Positions 55,784 to 64,000 of a stretch of 64,000 nt of DNA are shown here, piece by piece. Below the pieces are notes generated by a model. It had not been told where the DNA came from, ran no database searches, and saw only the letters and a program-made list of their open reading frames with translations. This stretch comes from Mycobacterium sp. 4858 (GTDB lineage: Bacteria > Actinomycetota > Actinomycetes > Mycobacteriales > Mycobacteriaceae), in assembly GCF_900240975.1 (NCBI RefSeq), contig NZ_LT968776.1:2911092-2975091 (forward strand), written 5' to 3'. The first letter of the stretch is position 1. Each line of letters begins with the position of its first letter. The position numbers and the translations under genes were made by a program.

Positions 55784-57253
55784 ATGGCCTTGCTGGCCGA
55801 CGGCGTGAGTGCACTCTTCATCGACGGCAAGATGTCGCCCGGCAGCGCCGGCACCTTCCCGACGATCAACCCGGCGACCGAGGAGGTGCTCGGGGTCGCG
55901 GCCGATGCCGACGCCAACGACATGGGCCGCGCCATCGACGCCGCGCGCCGCGCTTTCGACGAGACGGACTGGTCACGCAACACCGAGCTGCGGGTGCGAT
56001 GCGTCCGCCAGCTGCAGCAGGCGATGCAACGGCACCTCGAAGAGTTGCGCGACCTGACCATCGCCGAAGTCGGCGCGCCGCGGATGCTCACCAGCATCGC
56101 CCAGCTCGAGATCCCGGTCAGCGACCTGGCCTTCGCGGCGGACACCGCCGAATCCTATGTCTACAACGAGGATCTCGGCCTGGCGTCGCCGATGGGCATC
56201 CCCACCCGACGCACCATCGCCCGTGAGGCCGTGGGCGTCGTCGGCGCCATCACCCCGTGGAACTTCCCCCACCAGATCAACCTCGCGAAGATCGGGCCCG
56301 CGCTGGCCGCCGGCAACACCGTCGTCCTCAAGCCCGCCCCTGACACCCCCTGGTGCGCGGCCGTGCTGGGGGAACTCATCGCTGAGCACACCGACTTTCC
56401 GCCCGGCGTCATCAACATCGTCACGTCCAGCGACCACGGCGTGGGCGCGCTGTTGGCCAAAGACCCTCGGGTGGACATGGTTTCGTTCACCGGGTCGACC
56501 GCTACCGGCCGCAGCGTGATGGCCGACGGCGCCGCGACCATCAAGAAGATCTTCCTCGAGCTGGGCGGCAAGTCGGCGTTCATCGTCCTGGACGACGCCG
56601 ACCTGGGCGGCGCGGTGGGCGTGGCCGGATTCTCGGTCTGCATGCACGCCGGGCAGGGCTGCGCGATCACCACCCGGTTGCTGGTGCCGCGGGCGCGGTA
56701 TGACGAAGCGGTCTCCATCGCGGCCGCGACAATGGGCGGCATCAAGGCCGGCGACCCCACCGATCCCGGAACCATCTGCGGGCCGGTGATTTCCGCGCGC
56801 CAGCGCGACCGGATCCAGGGCTATCTCGACTCGGCGCTCGCCGAGGGCGGAACGTTCGCCTGCGGGGGCGGGCGGCCGGCCGACCGTGACGTCGGCTTCT
56901 TCATCGAGCCCACGTTGATCGCGGGCCTCGGCAACGATGCCCGCTGCGCGCGTGAGGAGATCTTCGGCCCGGTCCTGACGGTGATCCCGCACGATGGCGA
57001 CGACGACGCCGTGCGCATCGCCAACGACTCGCCATACGGGTTGTCGGGCACCGTGTTCGGCGCGGACCCGGACAGGGCGGCGACCGTCGCCGCGCGGGTT
57101 CGCGCGGGCACGATCAACGTCAACGGCGGCGTCTGGTACTCGGCTGACGCGCCGTTCGGCGGTTACAAGCAGTCCGGAAACGGCCGCGAGATGGGCCTGG
57201 CCGGTTTCGAGGAGTACCTCGAGACCAAGACCATTGCGACGGCCGTCAACTAG
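55784..57253 (+). CDS. aldA: Aldehyde dehydrogenase AldA
   Basis: NAD-dependent aldehyde dehydrogenase of 489 residues, the same length as AldA (Rv0768). The NAD-contact segment is ITPWNFPHQINLAKIGPALA, the active glutamate lies in LELGGKSAFIV, and the catalytic cysteine is in AGQGCAITTRL. It oxidises aldehydes to acids, plausibly those made by AdhB or the P450s. The first gene of a rightward run, 13 bp before the next SDR, in the divergent partner of the cyp51 cluster. Confidence 0.93.
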   Translation: MALLADGVSALFIDGKMSPGSAGTFPTINPATEEVLGVAADADANDMGRAIDAARRAFDETDWSRNTELRVRCVRQLQQAMQRHLEELRDLTIAEVGAPRMLTSIAQLEIPVSDLAFAADTAESYVYNEDLGLASPMGIPTRRTIAREAVGVVGAITPWNFPHQINLAKIGPALAAGNTVVLKPAPDTPWCAAVLGELIAEHTDFPPGVINIVTSSDHGVGALLAKDPRVDMVSFTGSTATGRSVMADGAATIKKIFLELGGKSAFIVLDDADLGGAVGVAGFSVCMHAGQGCAITTRLLVPRARYDEAVSIAAATMGGIKAGDPTDPGTICGPVISARQRDRIQGYLDSALAEGGTFACGGGRPADRDVGFFIEPTLIAGLGNDARCAREEIFGPVLTVIPHDGDDDAVRIANDSPYGLSGTVFGADPDRAATVAARVRAGTINVNGGVWYSADAPFGGYKQSGNGREMGLAGFEEYLETKTIATAVN

Positions 57254-57266
57254 AGGAGTTTGAAGC

Positions 57267-58016
57267 ATGCGATTCGAGAACAAAGTCGCCATCGTCACCG
57301 GGTCCGGCGGCGGCATCGGCCAGGCCTACGCGGAGGCGCTGGCCCGGGAGGGCGCGGCGGTCGTCGTGGCCGACATCAAGGCAGAGGCGGCGCAGGGAGT
57401 GGCCAAGCAGATCGTGGCCGACGGCGGCACCGCCCTGGCCGTCCCGGTCGACGTGTCCGACCCGGCGTCGGCCAAGGCGATGGCCGACCGCACACTGGCC
57501 GAATTCGGCGGCATCGACTATCTGGTCAACAACGCGGCGATCTTCGGGGGCATGAAGCTGGACTTCCTGCTCACCATCGACCCCGAGTACTACAAGAAGT
57601 TCATGAGCGTCAACCTCGACGGCGCGTTGTGGTGCACCCGCGCGGTGTACAAGAAGATGGCCAAGCGTGGCGGCGGGGCGATCGTGAACCAGTCGTCCAC
57701 CGCCGCGTGGTTGTACTCGAACTACTACGGCCTGGCCAAGGTCGGCATCAACGGCCTGACCCAGCAGCTCTCCCGCGAACTGGGCGGCCAGAACATCCGC
57801 ATCAACGCGATCGCGCCCGGGCCCATCGACACCGAGGCCAACCGGACCACCACGCCGCAGGAGATGGTCGCCGACATCGTCAAGGGTCTGCCGTTGTCTC
57901 GCATGGGAACTCCCGAAGACCTGGTCGGAATGTGCCTGTTCCTGCTGTCCGATGAGGCGTCGTGGATCACCGGGCAGATCTTCAACGTCGACGGCGGGCA
58001 GATCATCCGGTCATGA
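57267..58016 (+). CDS. SDR oxidoreductase (Rv0769-like)
   Basis: SDR of 249 residues with TGSGGGIGQAYAEALA, NNAA instead of NNAG, and YYGLAKVG as active-site pair. It ends QIFNVDGGQIIRS. Its length and order fit Rv0769. Similar SDRs in mycobacteria have been tied to mycofactocin, which I cannot judge from sequence alone. A GAGGAG site precedes the ATG, and the ATGA overlap joins it to the next gene. Confidence 0.9.
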   Translation: MRFENKVAIVTGSGGGIGQAYAEALAREGAAVVVADIKAEAAQGVAKQIVADGGTALAVPVDVSDPASAKAMADRTLAEFGGIDYLVNNAAIFGGMKLDFLLTIDPEYYKKFMSVNLDGALWCTRAVYKKMAKRGGGAIVNQSSTAAWLYSNYYGLAKVGINGLTQQLSRELGGQNIRINAIAPGPIDTEANRTTTPQEMVADIVKGLPLSRMGTPEDLVGMCLFLLSDEASWITGQIFNVDGGQIIRS

Positions 58017-58870
58017 CTGAGCACGCGAAGCTCGGGTACATCGGCCTGGGCAACATGGGCGCGCCGATGGCCAGCAAGATGACCGAATGGCCCGGCGGAG
58101 TAACGGTTTACGACATCAGGACCGAGGCCATGACGCCCCTGGCCGAGAAGGGCGCCGGGCGGGCCGACAGCGTCGCAGACGTCGCGGCCGCCGACATCAT
58201 CCACGTCACGGTCTTGGACGACGCGCAGGTGCGCGAGGTGGTCGGCGAACTGGCGGCTCACGCCAAGCCCGGCACGGTCATCGCGATCCACTCGACCATC
58301 AGCGATACCACGGCCGCGGAACTGGCCAGCGATCTGAAACCACGGGGGATCCACATCGTCGACGCGCCGGTCAGCGGAGGCGCGGCCGCCGCCGCGAAGG
58401 GTGAGCTCGCCACCATGGTGGGGGCCGATCGCGAGGTGTACGAGCGGATCAAGCCGGCGTTCAAACACTGGGCAGCGGTCGTCATCCACGCCGGCGAGCC
58501 GGGCGCGGGGACACGAATGAAGTTGGCGCGCAACATGTTGACGTTCACGTCGTATGTCGCGGCGTGCGAAGCGATGAAACTGGCCGAGGCGGCGGGCCTG
58601 GACCTGCAGGCGCTGGGCCGGGTGGTCCGTCACACCGACGCCCTCACCGGCGGGCCGGGAGCCATCATGGTCCGCAACGACATGAAAGACCTTGAACCAG
58701 AAAACTTCCTGTACCAGCCCTCTATGCACACCCGCGGCCTCGGCGAAAAAGACCTGAGCCTGGCGCTAGGTTTGGGCGACGCGTTGTCGGTCGACCTGCC
58801 GCTGGCCCGGTTGGCTTACGAGGGGCTGGCGGCCGGCCTCGGGGTGCCACACACAGAGAAAGAGGCGTGA
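58013..58870 (+). CDS. Beta-hydroxyacid dehydrogenase-family protein (Rv0770-like)
   Basis: NAD(P)-binding 6PGDH-like enzyme of 285 residues. The Rossmann start is GYIGLGNMGAPMASKM, the substrate loop is DAPVSGGAAAAAKG, and the catalytic lysine is in TRMKLARNML. It matches Rv0770. It is likely a hydroxyisobutyrate-type dehydrogenase of unknown substrate. Overlaps with both neighbours show operon coupling. Confidence 0.9.
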   Translation: MTEHAKLGYIGLGNMGAPMASKMTEWPGGVTVYDIRTEAMTPLAEKGAGRADSVADVAAADIIHVTVLDDAQVREVVGELAAHAKPGTVIAIHSTISDTTAAELASDLKPRGIHIVDAPVSGGAAAAAKGELATMVGADREVYERIKPAFKHWAAVVIHAGEPGAGTRMKLARNMLTFTSYVAACEAMKLAEAAGLDLQALGRVVRHTDALTGGPGAIMVRNDMKDLEPENFLYQPSMHTRGLGEKDLSLALGLGDALSVDLPLARLAYEGLAAGLGVPHTEKEA

Positions 58871-59304
58871 TGGACGAACTTCGCCGCAAGGGCCTCGAGA
58901 AGATGAACGAGGTCTACGGCTGGGAGATGCCCAACATCGAGGGTGACGCGTACTTCGACCTGACCGTCGACCACCTGTTCGGCAGCATCTGGACGCGACC
59001 GGGGTTGTCGATGCGCGACAAGCGCATCATGACGCTGACGGCGGTGACCGCGGTCGGGAACCGCGACCTGGCCGAGATCCAGATCAACGCCGCGCTGCTC
59101 AACGGGGAGCTCACCGAGACCGAGCTGAAGGAGATGGCCGTCTTCCTCACCCACTATCTCGGGTTCCCGCTGGGTTCGGCGCTCAACGGCGCCGTCGACG
59201 CCGTCGTCGCCAAGCGCAGGAAGGCCGCGGCGAAGGGTGCCGGAGAGGACAAGAAGGCCAACGTGGACGCCGCGCTGAAGATGCACTCCGGCGACAAGGA
59301 CTGA
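58870..59304 (+). CDS. Carboxymuconolactone decarboxylase-family protein (Rv0771-like)
   Basis: CMD-fold protein of 144 residues, the same length as Rv0771. Segments SMRDKRIMTLTAVTAVGNRD and NGELTETELKEMAVFLTHYL are typical of 4-carboxymuconolactone decarboxylases. The AhpD-type CxxC is absent, so a peroxidase role is unlikely. The aromatic-ring pathway suggested by the name is not otherwise present here. The C-terminal tail is lysine-rich. Confidence 0.9.
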   Translation: MDELRRKGLEKMNEVYGWEMPNIEGDAYFDLTVDHLFGSIWTRPGLSMRDKRIMTLTAVTAVGNRDLAEIQINAALLNGELTETELKEMAVFLTHYLGFPLGSALNGAVDAVVAKRRKAAAKGAGEDKKANVDAALKMHSGDKD

Positions 59305-59359
59305 CCCGAATACGGGTGCCGTGGGCGTGCGGCATTTGCCCGGGCTAGTCTGACGTGTC

Positions 59360-60628
59360 GTGCGAGTCCTGGTAATCGGTTCGGGCGCCCGTGAACATGC
59401 GCTGCTGCTGGCGCTTCGGAAAGACCCGCAGGTCACGGCACTAATCGTCGCCCCCGGCAATGCGGGCACCGCCCGGGTGGCCGAGCAGCACGACGTCGAC
59501 ATCAGTTCGGGTGACGACGTCGTCGCCCTGGCCCGTGACGTCCGGGCTGATCTGGTGGTCATCGGTCCCGAAGTACCACTCGTGCTGGGCGTGGCCGACG
59601 CGCTGCGCGCCGCGGGCATCGTCTGCTTCGGGCCCAGCAAGGATGCCGCCCGGATCGAAGGGTCGAAGGCGTTCGCCAAAGAGGTCATGGCCGCGGCGGG
59701 CGTGCGGACCGCGGCCAGCGAAACCGTCGACAACCCCGCCCATTTGGATGCGGCCCTGGACCGGTTCGGGCCGCCGGCGGGCGACCCGGCCTGGGTGGTG
59801 AAGGACGACCGGCTGGCCGCGGGTAAGGGCGTGGTGGTGACCGCGGATCGCGGGGTGGCCCGCGCGCATGCCGCCGCGCTGCTCGAGGCGGGCCACCCGG
59901 TGCTGCTGGAGTCTTACCTGGACGGTCCCGAGGTGTCACTGTTCTGCGTCGTCGACGGCGAGACCGTGGTGCCGCTGTTGCCTGCGCAGGACTTCAAACG
60001 TGTCGGCGAGGGCGATACCGGACCCAACACCGGTGGCATGGGCGCCTACGCACCGGTTCCGTGGCTTCCCGACGAGCTGTACCGGGACATCGTCGCCAAC
60101 ATCGTCGAACCCGTTGCGGCCGAGATGGTTCGGCGGGGCAGCCCGTTCCGCGGGTTGCTGTACGTCGGGCTGGCGATCACCGCAAAAGGACCGGCGGTGG
60201 TGGAATTCAACTGCCGGTTCGGCGATCCGGAGACCCAGGCCGTGCTGGCGCTGCTGGAATCGCCGCTCGGGCAGCTGCTGTACGCGGCGGGTGCCGGCCG
60301 GCTCGCCGACTTCGGTGACCTGCGTTGGCACGAGGGCGCCGCCGTCACGGTGGTGCTGGCCGCGGAGAACTATCCCGGCCGCCCCCGCGTCGGTGACGTG
60401 ATCACCGGCGCGGAGACCGAGGGGGTGTTGCACGCCGGTACGGCGCGACGCGACGATGGCGAGGTCGTCTCGTCGGGCGGTCGGGTGCTCTCGGTGGTGG
60501 GCACCGGCGCCGACCTCGCTGCGGCCCGAGCGCAGGCGTACCGGCTGATGGGGTCGATCCGGTTGCCCGGCAGCCACTTTCGGCGCGACATCGCGCTGTT
60601 GGCCGCCGAGGGCAAGATCAGCGTCTAG
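59360..60628 (+). CDS. purD: Phosphoribosylamine-glycine ligase PurD
   Basis: ATP-grasp enzyme of 422 residues matching PurD (Rv0772), the second step of de novo purine synthesis, joining phosphoribosylamine and glycine. Visible are VLVIGSGAREHALLLAL, the GARS signature region FNCRFGDPETQAVL, and VVKDDRLAAGKGVVVT in the ATP domain. GTG at 59360 gives the family N-terminus. It is the only housekeeping biosynthetic gene in this part, and its 3' end overlaps ggtA by 4 bp. Confidence 0.95.
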   Translation: MRVLVIGSGAREHALLLALRKDPQVTALIVAPGNAGTARVAEQHDVDISSGDDVVALARDVRADLVVIGPEVPLVLGVADALRAAGIVCFGPSKDAARIEGSKAFAKEVMAAAGVRTAASETVDNPAHLDAALDRFGPPAGDPAWVVKDDRLAAGKGVVVTADRGVARAHAAALLEAGHPVLLESYLDGPEVSLFCVVDGETVVPLLPAQDFKRVGEGDTGPNTGGMGAYAPVPWLPDELYRDIVANIVEPVAAEMVRRGSPFRGLLYVGLAITAKGPAVVEFNCRFGDPETQAVLALLESPLGQLLYAAGAGRLADFGDLRWHEGAAVTVVLAAENYPGRPRVGDVITGAETEGVLHAGTARRDDGEVVSSGGRVLSVVGTGADLAAARAQAYRLMGSIRLPGSHFRRDIALLAAEGKISV

Positions 60629-62208
60629 AACCCCGCGGCCTGGCCGTCGCGGCGTGGATCGCTCGCCGCGAAGTAGCCGCCGTCGAGCCGCCAGATCGCC
60701 TGACAGCTGCCGAACTGGTTGTAGTCGTCCACCGCAACCAGGTCATGCCCGCGGCGGCCGAGCTCGTCCAGCGTCGCGGCGGGGAAGCCTTTCTCGCAGG
60801 CGACCTGCAGGCCCTGCACCCAGCGGAACCGTGGGCCGTCACACGCGGCCTGGGGATTCTGCCCCTGGTCGGCGATGCGCACCATCACCTGGGTGTGCCC
60901 CTGAGGTTGCATCGTTCCGCCCATCACGCCGAAGCTCATCACCGGGGCGCCGTCTTTGGTGACGAAGCCCGGGATGATGGTGTGGTAGGGCCGTTTGGCG
61001 GGCCCGACCCGGTTCGGATGACCCTCAGCGGCAACGAAATTCGCCCCGCGGTTCTGCAGTGATATGCCGGTGCCCGGCACCACGACACCCGATCCGAATC
61101 CCATGTAGTTCGACTGGATCATCGACACCATCATTCCCGCGGCGTCGGCTGCGGTCAGATAGACGGTTCCCCCGCCCGGCGTGCCCGCCGACGCCGGCAG
61201 CGCCCGCCCCCGGTCGATCAGGGCCGCGCGCTGCCTCAGGTAGTCGGCGTCGAGCAGCTGTTGCGGATGCACCTGCATGTGCTCGATGTCGGCGACGTAA
61301 GCCTGCGCGTCGGCGAATGCCAGCTTCACCGCCTCGATCTGAAGGTGCACGCTGTCGGCGGAATCGACCGCGAGCGAAGCCATGTCGAAGTGCTCCAGGA
61401 TCCCCAGGGCGATCAGGGCCACGATCCCGTGGCCATTGGGCGGGATCTCGTGCACGGTGTAGCCGCGGTAGGGGCCACTGATGGTGCCCACCCAGTCGGC
61501 GCGGTGAGCGGCGAGGTCGCTGGCCCGCATCACGCCGTCGTTGGCCGCTGCATGCGCCTCGAGTTGGGCGGCCAGCTCGCCGCGGTAGAACGCCTCACCA
61601 TTGGTCGCGGCGATCTTCTCGAGCGTGGTGGCCTGTTCGGAAAACTGGAACCGCTCACCGGGTTTCGGTGCCCGCCCCCCGGGCATGAATGCCGCCGCGA
61701 AGCCGGGCTGTCGTTCGAACAGCGGTAGCTGCGCCTTCCATTGGTCCGCGACGGTCGGCGATACCAGAAACCCGTTGCGGGCGTATCGGATTGCAGGCTC
61801 GAAGAGTGTGCCGAACGGGAGCTTGCCAAACTTGGCATGCAGTTCGGTCCATGCCGACACCGCGCCCGGGACGGTCACCGCGTTCCAGCCCAGCGCGGGA
61901 ACGGCCTTGGCGCCGAAGTATTCCGGTGTCCAGGCGGCGGGCGAGCGGCCGGACGCGTTCAGCCCGTGCAACTGCCGGCCATCCCAGACGATGGCGAAGG
62001 CGTCGGAGCCGATGCCGTTGGACACCGGCTCCACCACGGTGAGGGCGACGGCGGTGGCGATGGCCGCGTCGACCGCGCTACCACCCTCGGCGAGCATTCG
62101 AAGGCCCGCTTGGGCGGCCAGCGGTTGTGATGTGCACACGACGTTTTCCGCCAGCATCGGTTTCCGCGGCCAGGCGTACGGGAAGTTCCAGTCGAAGGGC
62201 GCGGTCAC
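60625..62208 (-). CDS. ggtA: Gamma-glutamyltransferase GgtA
   Basis: Gamma-glutamyltranspeptidase of 527 residues matching GgtA (Rv0773c). The self-cleavage/nucleophile threonine is in GGGTVYLTAADAAG near residue 357, followed by SMIQSNYMGFGSGVVVPGTG of the small subunit. The large subunit has GSAVDAAIATAVALTVVEP. There is no signal peptide, so it may be a cytoplasmic member such as cephalosporin-acylase-like GGTs. I chose GTG at 62208 (VTAPFDWNF); the longest frame adds 33 residues reaching into a palindrome. Confidence 0.9.
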   Translation of the reverse strand: MTAPFDWNFPYAWPRKPMLAENVVCTSQPLAAQAGLRMLAEGGSAVDAAIATAVALTVVEPVSNGIGSDAFAIVWDGRQLHGLNASGRSPAAWTPEYFGAKAVPALGWNAVTVPGAVSAWTELHAKFGKLPFGTLFEPAIRYARNGFLVSPTVADQWKAQLPLFERQPGFAAAFMPGGRAPKPGERFQFSEQATTLEKIAATNGEAFYRGELAAQLEAHAAANDGVMRASDLAAHRADWVGTISGPYRGYTVHEIPPNGHGIVALIALGILEHFDMASLAVDSADSVHLQIEAVKLAFADAQAYVADIEHMQVHPQQLLDADYLRQRAALIDRGRALPASAGTPGGGTVYLTAADAAGMMVSMIQSNYMGFGSGVVVPGTGISLQNRGANFVAAEGHPNRVGPAKRPYHTIIPGFVTKDGAPVMSFGVMGGTMQPQGHTQVMVRIADQGQNPQAACDGPRFRWVQGLQVACEKGFPAATLDELGRRGHDLVAVDDYNQFGSCQAIWRLDGGYFAASDPRRDGQAAGF

Positions 62209-62285
62209 CCTGCGATCGTCGCACGAGTCCTCAAGCGGGCCCAACGGAAATCCGGCCCGCGAAAGGCATTGTGTTCTCCCCGACT

Positions 62286-62307
62286 TTGATATCGCGCGCG
62301 ATATCAA
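62286..62307. promoter_or_regulatory. 22-bp perfect palindrome upstream of ggtA
   Basis: TTGATATCGCGCGCGATATC followed by AA reads the same on both strands. It lies 78 bp upstream of the ggtA start and 76 bp past the esterase stop. Length and symmetry suggest a homodimeric repressor site; candidates include the TetR protein encoded at the right edge of the window. Confidence 0.55.
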
Positions 62308-62383
62308 GTTTCACAATTGCATGATGCCCGTGTGCTGGTGCCGAAGTGACTGGCGTGACGGGGGACACCCCCAGGCCCAGGCC

Positions 62384-63301
62384 TCAGGCCGTCAGTAGCG
62401 GCGCCATCCAGGTCAACTCGGCCGGCAGCTGCGAGCTCCAGAACTCTCCGTTGTGCCCGCCGGGCGAGAACCCGCCCGCGGGCGGATGGGGCAGCTGCGC
62501 GATGAACTGCTTGGTCGCGGCGTAGAACGGGTCGCTGTCGCCGCAGTCCACCCGGATTGGAATCGACGCCAGCGCAGGCATCCCGAACACCGAGTTCGCC
62601 GCGAAGTCGTCGGGCCCGTCGAACGCGCCCGGCGCGGCCGCACCGGAGGAGAGCCACAGTGCGGGACTGACCGCGCAGATCGCCGCGGTGCGTGCCGGAC
62701 CCAGCCGGCCGCCGAGCAGCAAGGCGCCGTAGCCGCCCATCGACCATCCCAGAAACGCCACCCGCGAGGTGTCCAGGTTCTGGCTCCCGAGCATCGGAAT
62801 GAGCTCGTCGAGCACCATGGCCCCGCTGTCCTCGCCGGAAGCCCGCTTGTGCCAATAGCTGCCACCGCCGTCCACGGCGACCACCGCAAACGGCGGCAGC
62901 CCCGCGTTGACGGCCTGCGCCAAACCCTGTTCCACGCCGCCGGCCATCACCGTGGACGCATCACTGCCCTTGCCGTGCAGCGCGATCACCGGTCGCAGTG
63001 CCTTGGTCTGGCCGGGCGGGCGCGCGATGGCCCAGTTGGTGTTGATCCCGCCGCGCGCCGCAGAAACGAAGGAACCCGTCACCATGGTGGGTGCTGGTTG
63101 CCCCGGGGGAGCGGGCTCGAGAGGCGCGCTCGGCGGCGGCGCCAGCGGCCCCTGGGTGCCGACCGGTGACAGCGGCACGGCCTGAGATGGTCGGGGCTTG
63201 AACAAAATGTCGAGCCCATACGTGCCCACTGCGCCCGCCGCGGCGCCGGCGCCGAGGCCCAGCAAGGCGCGGCGGCTCATTTCGGGCATGCGGGCCATCA
63301 T
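62384..63301 (-). CDS. Exported esterase (Rv0774c-like)
   Basis: Alpha/beta hydrolase of 305 residues matching Rv0774c, an iron-responsive esterase in M. tuberculosis. The N-terminus MSRRALLGLGAGAAAGAVG looks like a Tat or Sec signal with a twin arginine. The nucleophile is in GWSMGGYGALLL and the histidine in GGHNGEFW; the fold is esterase-D/mycolyltransferase-like. A Pro-rich linker lies at about residues 45-72. ATG at 63301 or 63298 is used; longer frames run into the divergent regulator promoter. Confidence 0.85.
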   Translation of the reverse strand: MMARMPEMSRRALLGLGAGAAAGAVGTYGLDILFKPRPSQAVPLSPVGTQGPLAPPPSAPLEPAPPGQPAPTMVTGSFVSAARGGINTNWAIARPPGQTKALRPVIALHGKGSDASTVMAGGVEQGLAQAVNAGLPPFAVVAVDGGGSYWHKRASGEDSGAMVLDELIPMLGSQNLDTSRVAFLGWSMGGYGALLLGGRLGPARTAAICAVSPALWLSSGAAAPGAFDGPDDFAANSVFGMPALASIPIRVDCGDSDPFYAATKQFIAQLPHPPAGGFSPGGHNGEFWSSQLPAELTWMAPLLTA

Positions 63302-63374
63302 GCCACGTTGGTCTCGCGGGCCGTTTGACGGAAATGGCAATGCAGTACCACTTTGACTGGCACGATGGCTACTC

Positions 63375-64000
63375 GTGACCTCAGCAGTCACTCCCAAGGG
63401 AGAACGTCGACGGTATGCGCTGGTGAGCGCCGCCGCCGAGTTGCTCGCCGAAGGCGGATTCGATGCGGTGGGTCACCGCGCGGTCGCTCGGCGCGCCGGA
63501 CTGCCGCTGGCGTCGACGACGTATTACTTCTCGTCCCTTGACGATTTGATCGCGCGCGCCGTCGAACACATCGCAATGATCGAGGTGGCGCAGCTGCGGT
63601 CTCGGGTCTCCGCCTTGTCCCGACGGCGTCGCGGACCCGAAACCATCGCCGAGGTGTTGGTCGACCTGCTGGTCGGAGACGTGTCCAGCCCGGCGCTCAG
63701 CGACCAGTTGATCTCGCGCTACGAGCGACACATCGCGTGCACCCGGCTCCCCGCGTTGCGCGAGACCATGCGTCGCAGCCTGCGGCAGCGCGCCGAGGCC
63801 GTGGCCGAGGCCATCGAGCGTTCGGGCCGCACGGTGCACATCGAGCTGGTGTGCACGCTGATCTGTGCGGTCGATGGCTGCGTGGTGTCCGCTTTGGTCG
63901 AGGGCCGCGACCCTCGCGCGGCGGCGGTGGGAACGGTGGTCGATCTCATCGACGTGCTCGCGCCCATTGATCAGCGGCCGGTCCGGTCGGCCGGCAACGA
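63375..64000 (+). CDS. TetR-family regulator (Rv0775-like), cut by the window edge
   Basis: The frame is open from GTG at 63375 to the end of the window, giving 208 residues without a stop. It has a TetR N-terminus: RRYALVSAAAELLAEGGFDA, then an HTH reading VGHRAVARRAGLPLASTTYY and FSSLDDLIARAVEH. Its place, divergent from the esterase gene, matches Rv0775 (about 204 residues), so only a few codons should be missing. It may regulate the esterase and ggtA. Confidence 0.87.
   Translation, partial: MTSAVTPKGERRRYALVSAAAELLAEGGFDAVGHRAVARRAGLPLASTTYYFSSLDDLIARAVEHIAMIEVAQLRSRVSALSRRRRGPETIAEVLVDLLVGDVSSPALSDQLISRYERHIACTRLPALRETMRRSLRQRAEAVAEAIERSGRTVHIELVCTLICAVDGCVVSALVEGRDPRAAAVGTVVDLIDVLAPIDQRPVRSAGN

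Overview
The window looks like chromosomal DNA of a slow-growing Mycobacterium, tentatively the M. avium complex or a near relative. The genus call rests on protein-by-protein resemblance and gene order compared with what I remember of M. tuberculosis H37Rv: the echA19/fadD19/ilvX/fadD17/fadE27/fadE26/fdxD/mce4/otsA block (Rv3516 to Rv3489) and the Rv0756c/phoP/phoR/cyp51/aldA/purD/ggtA/Rv0775 block. DNA is GC-rich, GTG and TTG starts are common, and many genes overlap at ATGA or TGATG junctions. No database search was run, so the species is unproven.

Layout. (1) 0.1-25 kb: cholesterol uptake and side-chain degradation. echA19 and fadD19 diverge around a KstR-type operator. A fructosamine-kinase-like gene, an amidohydrolase and ilvX follow fadD19. 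A class A beta-lactamase-like hydrolase and a small proline-rich secreted gene come next; the latter is broken by a suspicious insert of about 100 bp. fadD17, fadE27 and fadE26 face fdxD and hsd4A across a second, identical KstR-type operator. The mce4 operon (yrbE4A, yrbE4B, mce4A-F, mam4A, mam4B) follows, with an apparent one-base frameshift in mce4B. An Rv3491-like secreted protein, otsA and a 54-residue protein close the block. (2) 25-43 kb: an accessory stretch that joins two loci far apart in M. tuberculosis. It holds a Wag31-like DivIVA protein, two crotonases, two SDRs, a beta-hydroxyacid dehydrogenase, cpsA, a TDT transporter, two tiny tandem genes, an amidase, an alpha/beta hydrolase, a run of secreted proteins (trypsin-like protease, LpqH-like lipoprotein, Gly/Pro/Gln-rich protein), a lytic transglycosylase lipoprotein, a cold-shock protein, a DUF732-like protein and a long perfect hairpin. 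(3) 43-64 kb: tRNA-Thr, a decapeptide-repeat protein, phoPR, a HIT protein, then a leftward redox cluster (SnoaL-fold protein, old-yellow-enzyme/FadH-type reductase, adhB, ferredoxin, cyp51, SDR, cyp123, TetR). The rightward partner is aldA, SDR, dehydrogenase, CMD-like protein and purD; ggtA and an esterase run leftward, and a TetR gene leaves the window at its right edge.

How the parts work together. Mce4 with YrbE4AB imports sterol. FadD19, FadD17, EchA19, FadE26/27, hsd4A and possibly fdxD activate and oxidise the sterol side chain under KstR control. The cyp51 cluster carries a sterol 14-alpha-demethylase with its ferredoxin and associated dehydrogenases, plausibly controlled by the TetR protein through a pair of GGACA-N2-TGTCC sites. 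PhoPR is a global virulence and lipid regulator.

I found no convincing new multi-gene system. The most worthwhile new observations are regulatory or structural: the paired GGACA-N2-TGTCC sites, a 22-bp palindrome by ggtA, an inverted repeat before mce4, the 32-bp perfect hairpin, the nonapeptide mini-gene pair and the Wag31-like paralogue. Three places (the small secreted gene near 6.7 kb, mce4B, and the repeat-bearing secreted protein at 43 kb) look like sequence errors or recent gene damage.
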